Origin: Rhodocollybia butyracea
Lineage: Eukaryota; Basidiomycota; Agaricomycetes; Agaricales; Omphalotaceae
NCBI GenBank assembly: GCA_015501585.1
Contig: JADNRY010000732.1
Span: forward strand, 1-29,103
Length of the DNA: 29,103 nt
Direction of reading: 5' to 3'
Of this stretch, positions 21,550 through 29,103 are shown piece by piece (within the stretch, counting starts at the first letter, position 1; every line of letters starts with the position of its first letter). The notes below the pieces were generated by a model. That model did no database searches, had not been told where the DNA came from, and saw only the letters and a list, made by a program, of their open reading frames with translations. The position numbers were made by a program, and so were the translations under genes.

Positions 21550-22103
21550 ACAACGACAGTACCATTTCGAATTATCACGCACACTCGGAAGAATACATGC
21601 ATACCAGTTATTCGCCTATTCAAGTATATTACCAGCTAGTATTACTGTTGTATCATAATCAACCAATGCAGCCTGTTTGCAGAAACCTCGCTAAACCTCG
21701 CTATATCCAATTCGTTACTCAGTGTCGTCTTCCTCTACTCCGGCTACGCGATTTCTCCCTCGTCTGCACCGTTCCCCGCCCTTGCGCTGCATCAATCCTT
21801 CTCTTCAAAAACGATGCGGCATCATCAAACACGTTCCCAAATTTCCTCTCCCTCTCTGCATCCTCCGCTTCACTCGATTCACACAACGGCTGGTCGAAAA
21901 ATGATCTTTGCCTTCCACAATCGTTATCCTCGACAAGACCCCTGCTTCTTGAAGCAGCTCGTACATCTTCTTCGATTCGGTGAAGGGAACAGAAGTGTCC
22001 TCAGATCCGTGTATGAGGAGGGTAGCAGGCCAAGAGCTATCCACGTTGAGCTGAGAAAAGTTAGTAAGGTGTTTAGGAGGGATGACTGAACGGAGAGGGT
22101 CAA
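21037..22103. repeat. Left copy of the RCF2-hydrolase duplicated block
   Basis: About 1.07 kb shared with 26088-27140 in the same orientation. It spans RCF2 exons 3-5 with introns, the intergenic spacer (for example TTTCGAATTATCACG and AATACATGC-like words) and the 3' end of the hydrolase. Homology fades just past GGAGGGATGACTGAACGGAG. Confidence 0.85.
21719..22103 (-). pseudogene. Truncated 3' remnant of an alpha/beta-hydrolase gene
   Basis: Only the last third of the hydrolase remains. Visible parts are DPLRSVIPPKHL, SSWPATLLIHGSEDTSVPF (the catalytic Asp loop) and VVEG-like IVEGKDHF (the catalytic His loop). Right after the His, the T-run is one base shorter than in the right-hand copy, which shifts the frame through the C-terminus. 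The serine-nucleophile half is missing. The paralogue at 26758-29103 is its best match. It converges on RCF2, as the right-hand pair does. Confidence 0.85.
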
Positions 22104-23685
22104 AAAGGAAAGGAAGACTGGCCAGGTGGTCCCTATATAAGGAGCAGCCAGGGCCCACGCTACGCACATGGCGTCTTTTGTGTGCGCCGTGGATACTGTC
22201 AACCAAGAGCCGTTCCAAACAGGCGATGCCGTCTCGCAACCACCAATCAACAATACAAGGTTCACTGAAATCCGTAATTTTGCTGTAAAGATAAGGTACC
22301 TAGCACGAGCAGACCAGGCATGGCGCGCGCAAAGGAAGCTAACCTGGCGGCCCGGGCAGGTTCTTCAGCACTGCAAAGCATGCCAAGAAAGCAACCGGGC
22401 GGGATCCTAAGGATGAAGTCACAAGTTCTACAATCTGTCTACAATATAATTGATGATAAAAACACAGTGGAGGCATCAACAGTAGCAGAATGCTCTGATT
22501 TAACATGGTCAGAGAGGGAGCAGAAGCTGTGACACCAGACATCCATACTACCTGTTATCTCTTCCATTATCTCAACAGGTTATTGTCACACTAATGGACT
22601 TTTCCAATAATGTAAGGACCAGGCAAGCACGTTATCTGTGGACTGTAAAATGCGTGGTGCACAGGCCCTGAGGACTAGTAGTAGTAACGTGAATTCAAGT
22701 AAGGGTACGGAGGTGTGTAGTGAGGTGGAGGTAAGTATGGAAAGTGACTGTATGAAGGAGGAGTAGGCTGAAATGGAGCTTGGGGAGGGGACGAGTACCA
22801 GTAGGGTGAATGAGAATAAGGAGAGTAACAGGAGTGACTAGAAGAGTGGCTTCTGTGACTGTAATTCCGAGGCGCACTAGGATGCGTGGGAACGGCGTAT
22901 CCGGAGGCGTAGCAGTGAATATGAATCGAATATGGAACTGTACCAGGCTCTGCTGGGCTGTAGTTCATATACTAAACTGAATAGAAGACTTTCAATGAGT
23001 AAGTAACAGTGTACTTGAATTATTAGTAGAACTATTTACCAGGCTCTTGCTGGACTGAAGTTTACTAACTAATCCAATCAGGATACACTAACAAGACTTT
23101 ATTGAGAGTCTTAAAAGACTAGACTTAGAGGGGCAATTTAGAGGGGAAGAAAGAACTTTTTATTTCTGTCTACTGGGGGGTTTATATACTGTACAATTAA
23201 ATTATTCTACTGTCTTACTAACGGACCTACTGCATGAATAAGCAAAATATGGGGGACACGCAAGTGTCTGTATACACGTACCTTCGGCAGACATATAGCC
23301 TCGGCGGACATGCCATTTTCATGTGATCATTTGCATATTACTAATTCTAAAGTAGTTGATTAGGCGCTGCCGGCTTTTTGATGCGGTTCGGTGAAGTACT
23401 TACCCGGGCGCTTAGATAGCCCATAATCACACTACATTCTCGAAAACCCAACTACTACCTGACATTATTGTTGAAACTTGAAATCTTGGCTTGATTTCAA
23501 GTCATTTTCAAACTCAGGATTTCTCAAAATCTTGAAATCGGACTTGAAATCAACCTTGAAAATGGTTGGAATCATCTACTGTGATCATCCCTATTGTATA
23601 TACTATACAGTGTATCAAAAAGTATAGCTACATGCCTAGGTGCAAAATCACATATTACCACCCATAAATATCACCAGATTGGTTG
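22104..23685. other. Gene-poor region with low-complexity frame
   Basis: No recognisable gene. One minus-strand frame (22968-22675) could encode 97 residues dominated by Pro, Ser, Tyr and His (PPHYTPPYPYLNSRYYY at the end); it may be a real low-complexity peptide or part of a decayed element. A degenerate direct repeat occurs around 22945 and 23038 (ACCAGGCTCT...GCTGG). A CTTGAAATC-based hairpin lies at 23476-23502. AT-rich, TE-graveyard-like composition is my impression, not a measured result. Confidence 0.35.
23476..23502. repeat. Inverted repeat built from CTTGAAATC
   Basis: ACTTGAAATC and GATTTCAAGT pair perfectly over 10 bp with a 7-base loop. Two further direct copies of CTTGAAATC follow at 23531 and 23543. 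It may be an end of a small decayed element. Confidence 0.6.
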
Positions 23686-25269
23686 CTAAGTATGCACCAA
23701 TATTTCCCTGTGTGGTCCCTCTTCTATGTTAATACTGGGGACCTGGGTCTCAACTTGGTTCTGAGTATGATGAAATGTCTCAACAATAGGTGAACCATTA
23801 GTCTGAATCAAAAGAAAGACAGTAATGGGATAGAGAGGCTGTGTTCCATAAAATCATGAGCCCAGTTTTTAACCCAGTTGAAATCACTCACTGCTGAAAT
23901 TAAAGAAATAGTACCAATTATAGCATTGGCAAGTTGGAATCTGAAGCTTTGGGATATCACTGGGCTCACACTTGCTATCACATTAGTGGCAAGATAGAGT
24001 GTTTGTATGAAACAGTAAACTGCTCCCGATTCAATCCAAAGTAATAGGATTTTGATTGATCCAGCATGGCAAGACCTTTTTTCAAAGAAGCTACCTGCAA
24101 GGGTGCGGTGATGAGCCCTGTCCATGCATGTTTTTTGTTAGGGTATTGGACAGATGCAATATGACACTCACCATGCCTTCCAACCAATCATCATGGTTGC
24201 ACAGAAGTTGACACATATATTGATAACAATTGCAATCCAATCCAGAGCAGTACGTTGTCCTTCCAGTTCTATGGTAATTTTAAACTCAAACCAAATACAG
24301 TCTGCAAGATTGAGTACTATTTAAAAAAAGCAGAAATGAGTAGTCGTTGGTTAGTAGCGCGTAATACAGTAGTTTCTCAGTTGACCTACTTATGTCAACA
24401 GCCAGGATAAAAAGCAGGAACTTTCTCCAAAACTTGTTATTTTGAAAGAGGATCCAGGCTCGCCAAACCACAATCCCATCACCCATCAAGGACTAGATTT
24501 ATTGGGATGGTTTAAACTATTGATTAGGTCAAAGACTCACACTTATCGCCGTAGTCCAAGGATTTATGAATTCCCACTTTCTAGTTGTGACAGCCGTGGC
24601 TTGAAATTGGGTTATCAAGCCGCCAGGAAGCTCCACTATCAACAGGGATTTTGTGGGACTAAGATCCACTCCACCATTTCCCACAATATTCCAAGTGAAA
24701 TCGAGGAAAATCACAATCAATGACATGAGTATAACGATGTTCATATGTTTTCCAGTTGTACTAGATTTTGTTGAGGTTGAGGCTTCATTTGAAAACAGTG
24801 CAAGGACTTACATCATGGAATGAAGCACAATACAGGCTCCAAGGATAAAAGTACCTAGCAATAAGAGTGGGCAGTTTTTATGAAATTTCCATCAGCTGTC
24901 TACCACTCACACCGCCATTACCTCCACTTCACCGTCAGACAGAAGCTCATCGAGAAGTTCAATACTTTGGACATCAATTCAGATACTCTCTGAAATGGTG
25001 AATTTCGGGCCTGAAATGGAGAAAATGAATTGGTTTTTTCCATTTCAGAGGCACTGAAACAAGCGTACTTCGGATGTCATTGGAAATGATTTCCAAAGTG
25101 TAGCCTTTCTCAGTAGGCTTCCCTCTGACAGAAGCGGAGGTAATGGCCGCGGTGTGACTGCAGCCTGCTTACCGTAACTGATACAGCACATTGTCCCAAC
25201 AATGGTGTTTAAGAACAAATCTGTACCGTATAATTGCAGTATCTCCTGGTCAACAGCGGTGGAATTCAT
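23686..25269 (-). CDS. Seven-TM-type integral membrane protein, 316 aa, seven exons
   Basis: Exons (minus) are 25269-25173, 24854-24812, 24760-24541, 24492-24390, 24316-24172, 24117-23892 and 23802-23686. They total 951 nt with consistent phases and no frame break. The start is MNSTAVDQEIL, followed by TM1 (FLNTIVGTMCCISYG, continuing after intron 1). The protein is mostly hydrophobic helices. Motifs recall the large Agaricomycete membrane-protein family with GDGIVVWRAWILF and GWKAWAHHR, and with an ESGAVYCF-type sixth helix. The C-terminal tail is polar and cytosolic-looking. The family's function is unknown; a receptor-like or sensor role is only a guess. Introns are 48-89 nt except the first (318 nt), which carries a transposon-like insertion. 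No regulatory motif was identified. Confidence 0.82.
24908..25156. mobile_element. MITE-like inverted-repeat element, 249 bp, inside an intron
   Basis: The ends are CACACCGC and GCGGTGTG. They extend into imperfect terminal inverted repeats of about 60 bp (left CATTACCTCCACTTC; right, reverse-complemented, CATTACCTCCGCTTC; further in, ACTTTGGA on both sides). A direct ACT flanks each end (24905-24907 and 25157-25159) as a probable 3-bp target duplication. There is no coding capacity. A 3-bp duplication fits several cut-and-paste superfamilies, so the family is left open. It sits in intron 1 of the 7-TM gene. Confidence 0.8.
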
Positions 25270-26087
25270 TTGAGACGGAGTAAAGCTGGATCCCTGCGTG
25301 AATTGTGGACATTGTTTTCCGACAGTATACCTCATTATAAGAATAGATATTGAATAGAATTGCACATAGACGTAAGAACCATTTGGAGATACATGCATCA
25401 GCGAAACATTGCAACAAGTGTGCAATTTTCCTTCACTTACTGGTCTTTCCAACCTCCGGAGGCACTGTCAGGCACTGCTTAGACGCTTAGACATACATTC
25501 TATGATTTATGGGAACCTGGATACTGGACCCTCTGGATCTGGCCATTTTTGTCCGAACAAATTGTCCCTAAATTTTGTACAAGGTCCTACCTAGTCTCCC
25601 TATAGTAGGCATACTCAAGCTACGGTACAATAGGCCCCACCAGGACCAAGATTTTGTCCAAACCTTTGCATTTAGCCTCAGTACGCTGCAAAAATCGCTT
25701 TTTTTCAATGAATTACCTCATTTTCATCCTTGGCAACCGACAGCCTCTAGTTGCTATCTAAGGCAAATCTAAGGCTTACCTAGGTCAAAATCTAGTCAAA
25801 ACTGGACGTTTTTGTCTGAAAATTTTTGGCTTTGGGTTCCTATCCCGCAACTATCCCGCTTTATACTATTTTAACGTCACAAATTATTGAGTCAAGTTGG
25901 AGTCAAGGGACACAACTAGAATGTCCACTCATAATCAGGTCCTATTCTACTGTTCACCTATCTTCACAGCTCTGTAGGATAGATAAATATCAGTGGCGCA
26001 GGCACCCCTGGGCCATGGCAGATGGATAATACGAGGATACTCTGTATTTGACCAGCACCGATTGATCAGGGTGCGCGCGAAGTTATT
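25270..26087. other. Non-coding region with TTTTTGTC-type repeats
   Basis: No gene seen. Related words recur: CCATTTTTGTCCGAACAAAT (near 25541), GATTTTGTCCAAACC (near 25650) and ACGTTTTTGTCTGAAAAT (near 25805). ATCCCGCAACTATCCCGC near 25843 is a tight tandem. This may be a decayed repeat element. Confidence 0.35.
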
Positions 26088-26551
26088 GGTGAAGGTGTTA
26101 GTAGATTCCAACGAAAGAGTGTCTAATAAAAGAGAAATAGGAAGCGATGAACCCGACACAGAAAAACTTGCCAATTGGGCCAAACGACACAAATACGTCT
26201 CGATTATCTTGGGACTTGGGCTTTCACTTGAGAGTCGCTGGTCGTGATAAGTAAGCTTCCAACGCGTCTTAATGGTTCATGATACTTACTTTATGTTTCA
26301 GATACCAGACACGAGCCCAAAAAGTCGGATGTAGGCACAAGGAGTGGCAATAGGAATTCTTATCGCTGCCGGCGCTCTGAAGCACACTCAACAATCCGAT
26401 GCCATTGACAAACATATAATATCTATTTTGTGATTTAATATACTTCCTAATCTTTGGCTTTCAGCTCGCCAATCAAGAACAAGAACGTAAAGCAGTAGAA
26501 GCGGCTCGTGCTGAGCTATCTACCTCGAAAAACAGCACTTCTCAGCTGTAG
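26088..26551 (+). pseudogene. Decayed second copy of RCF2 (exons 3-5)
   Basis: It matches RCF2 exons 3, 4 and 5 together with their introns, ending at the equivalent TAG (26549-26551). Exons 1-2, the start codon and the promoter are missing. Exon 3 has AAATAGGAAG where the working copy has AAATGGGAAG (Trp to stop). Exon 4 has lost about 11 bases in the VVQAR region, and the splice-donor side of its last intron has eroded. Retained introns show it arose by DNA duplication, not retroposition. Confidence 0.88.
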
Positions 26552-27140
26552 ACAACCACACCACCCTTTCGAATTATCACGTACACTCGGAACAAACATT
26601 CATAGAATGCATGCATAGACATGATTATTAGCTGTTCGCCTATTGAAGTATATTATCATCTAGTATTACTGCTGTATCATAATCAACCCATGCAACTTGT
26701 TCGCAGAAACCTCGCCAAAGCTTCGCTATCGACTCGCTATATCTATTAGTTCGTTACTCATTGTCGTCTTCCTCTACTGCGGCTACGCGATCTCTCCCTC
26801 GTCTGCACCGTTCCCCGCCCCTGCGCTGCATCAATCCTTCTCTTCAAAAACGATGCAGCGTCATCAAACAGGTTCCTAAATTTCCTCTCCCTCTCTGCAT
26901 CCTCCGCTTCACTCGATTCACCTAACGGCTGGTCGAAAAAATGATGTTCACCCTCCACAACCCTTATCCTCGACAAGACCCCTGCTTCTTGAAGCAGCTC
27001 GTACATCCTTTTCGATTCAGTGACGGGGACAGAAGTGTCCTCAGATCCGTGTATGAGGAGGGTAGCAGGCCAAGAGCTGTCCACGTTAAACTGAGGAAAG
27101 ACGGCAAGGTGTTGAGGAGGAATGACTGAGCGGAGTGGGT
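26088..27140. repeat. Right copy of the RCF2-hydrolase duplicated block
   Basis: The partner of 21037-22103 in the same orientation. Here the hydrolase half is well kept and the RCF2 half is decayed. Homology starts at GGTGAAGGTGTT, inside RCF2 exon 3, so the left breakpoint cuts that exon close to its start. Confidence 0.85.
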
Positions 27141-29103
27141 TGGTATAATCCGAGCCTTTGTTTTTGGTGTTTTTGGCCGTGGATTTGAAACCAGAACTCA
27201 ACACTGAAAGGAGCTTGGGCTTGGACAACTTTTCGTGTGGACTCGGGGACTCGGGATCAGACCCTCCTTCTGCGGCAGCACGCAGAGCCGCGCTAAGGCT
27301 TGGCTCGTGTTGGCCGGTGTGGTAATCCAGATACGTTCCGAGTTGGAGGTAGAGCAGCCCGAGAAGCATTTTTGGGTTAGCGGGGAGAGGGGGGAGACCC
27401 GGTCCCGCAGGAGGATTGAAGGCAATTGGAGAGTCCGAGATGACTTGGGATGTTACAGAGGGAGAGAAAGGATAAACGTAATCTTTGCTTTTGTTGATGT
27501 CGAGGAGAGGACGTCCGTGGATGAATGGCTTTGTTTTTGGAGCAAAATAGTGTGGAGTCTGTTATGTAGCCTATCATTAGGACCTTATTTCGTCTCGCGA
27601 AAAAGTAAGAAGTGCTCACCAAGCAATCTCCTCCCGTGGCAAACAAGCTCAACAGCGCAGCTGGTTTAGGACTAACATGCATGGCGGCGAAGTAGGCCGC
27701 CGTTCCACCAGCGCTCGAACCAGCGACGGCGATAGCTTCAGGATCAACCCGAAATTTCTCAAAGGGCAGCTTTCCCTGCGCAGCCAAAAACTCCAATGCA
27801 GAATTAAATTTCGTACTCCGTAGGAACGCGAATGCGTCACGGACATCTTCGATGATGTCGTGTGCAGTGACGGAGCCGTTGGGCATAAGCCTATAGTCTG
27901 CGGATATAAAAGCGATACCAAGGGCGTTGACTCGTCCTGTGTAGAAGAAAACTTGAGCACCGAAAGAAAAAAACGAGAACAAATGATGACCTACGCTGAA
28001 GCCATTTAGGGAATATAGTGGTCCGGTTACCCCAAACGAATCCACCCGGATGGAACCACACAACAGCCCCAACCTGACTAGTAGTCCCCGAGGAGCAACG
28101 CGGAGGATAAACATCCATCTTGATGGAAACTTTCGATTCGACAGTCTTATAAGTCAATGTCACCGAGGCTGCTTCTCCGGCCACGGAAGAAGCCAAAGCC
28201 AACGATTTACCCAACCTCCTCTTCAAAAACCCAACTGCATCACCAAGCGGCTCCGCATGGATCTTCTCTGCCTCTGGAACCAGATCGAAAAGGTGCTCCG
28301 CGCCCTCCACGACGTGGATCCGCGAAAGCACACCAGCGCTCTGCAGAGCTTTATACATCTCCTGAGACTCGGTTACGGGGACAGCGGTATCGGCCGAGCC
28401 GTGGATGAGCAGCGTAGGGGGCCACGAAGCGTCGACGCCGAATTCCGGGAAAATCGCGTGGTGCTTTTTCGGGATGAGCGCGCGCAGTTTGCGCTTTCGG
28501 GCCTCGGGGGTGGGATAGTGCGCTGTGTTGGCTTCGCGCAGAGATTGGCTGAGACTGGGCTCGTGTTCCCCGGTGTAGTAGTCCAAGGTTGTGCCGAGCT
28601 GGAGGTAGAGCAGGCCCAGCGGCATTCTGGGGTTGGCGGGGAGAGGAGGGAGACCGGGCCTGCGGGAGGGTTGAACGCCATTGGGGAGTCTGATACGATG
28701 TCGGAGGCTACGGATGGAGATAATGGATATATGTAGTCTTTACTACGAGTGGGATCCAGGAGGGGCCTTCCAGTTAGGAAAGGTTTGTCTTTTGGTTCAA
28801 AATGATGCGGGGTCTATGAGAGAAAATTAGAACATCGTACTTCCCACTACGTGGATTGAATTCTCACTATACAGTCACCGCCCATCGCGAACATGGACAG
28901 TAAGGCAGCGGGCTTGGGGTGAACATGCATCGCGGCAAAGTACGCACAAGTTCCACCAGCGCTGGATCCTGCAGCAGCTACGCTTCGGGGTCGATACGGA
29001 ATTTGGGAAACGGAAGTTTTCCATCGGAAGCCAACGAGTCTAGAGCCGATGAGAAGGAAGTGCCCCTCACAAACGCGAATGCATCTCGCACTCTTCGACG
29101 ATT
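26758..29103 (-). CDS. Two-domain alpha/beta-hydrolase (esterase/lipase, Abhydrolase_3-like), 5' part outside window
   Basis: Exons (minus) are beyond 29103 to 28868, 28813-27995, 27936-27620 and 27558-26758. Introns are 54, 58 and 61 nt. Domain 1 (29103 to about 28200) shows the nucleophile elbow GSSAGGT (28951-28970), the Asp loop HGSADTAVPV and the His loop EGAEHLFD. Without a stop, the frame passes through GFLKRRLGKSLALAS into domain 2. This begins VTLTYKTVESKVSIKMDVYP, with FHPGGFVWGN (oxyanion loop, HPGG in place of HGGG), ISADYRLMPNGS, GSSAGGTAAY, HGSEDTSVPV and EGEHHFFD. Both domains therefore keep Ser-Asp-His. The tail ends in an Arg/Ser-rich stretch. The family hydrolyses carboxylic esters; the substrate is unknown, and no signal peptide is visible because the N-terminus is outside. 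Domain 1 has -1 breaks near 29090, 28980 and 28655; domain 2 has none. Confidence 0.85.

Noticed and set aside
22675..22968. 97-aa Pro/Ser/Tyr-rich frame as a confident gene
   Set aside because: Low complexity alone keeps frames open; there is no domain, splice partner or promoter signal to support it.
1..29103. tRNA, rRNA and CRISPR loci
   Set aside because: I looked for tRNA B-box-like GGTTCGANTCC words, rRNA-like blocks and evenly spaced short repeats, and saw none. A tRNAscan run would be firmer.

Overview
This is a nuclear fungal sequence, almost certainly from a basidiomycete (mushroom-forming Agaricomycete type). The genes are split by many short introns, mostly 47-60 nt, with GT(A/G)NG donors, CTNAC-like branch points and YAG acceptors. 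The products include a MYND protein, RNA polymerase I subunit 2, a Nup98-type nucleoporin, an Rcf2/HIG1 mitochondrial protein and a 7-TM membrane protein of a family common in Agaricomycetes. There are no operons, rRNA, tRNA or CRISPR that I can see. All gene models below come from reading splice sites and phase by eye.

Left part (1-12.7 kb), conserved housekeeping DNA: the tail of an unknown + strand gene; a MYND zinc-finger gene (-); about 2 kb without a convincing gene; then RPA2 (Pol I second-largest subunit, -, 11 exons) head-to-head with NUP98 (+, 8 exons) across a 191-bp shared upstream region.

Middle (12.7-20.6 kb), accessory and rearranged: an LRR-like hypothetical gene (-), a predicted OTT_1508-like deaminase gene (-), and two decayed same-strand copies of the NUP98 3' end lying 4 and 8 kb downstream of the parent.

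Right part (20.6-29.1 kb), duplicated: an RCF2/HIG1 gene followed tail-to-tail by an alpha/beta-hydrolase fragment; a gene-poor stretch; a 7-TM gene whose first intron holds a 249-bp inverted-repeat element; then a second RCF2-hydrolase block. RCF2 is nearly intact on the left and decayed on the right; the hydrolase is a remnant on the left and nearly intact on the right. The right-hand hydrolase gene reads in frame through two complete hydrolase domains and runs off the window edge.

A recurring feature is a single missing base in otherwise good coding exons (RPA2, NUP98 twice, the deaminase, RCF2, the hydrolase three times). Where I can tell, each is one base short in a run of identical bases. 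This looks more like homopolymer contraction in the assembly than like eight independently dying genes, so the affected genes are annotated as CDS with the break noted.
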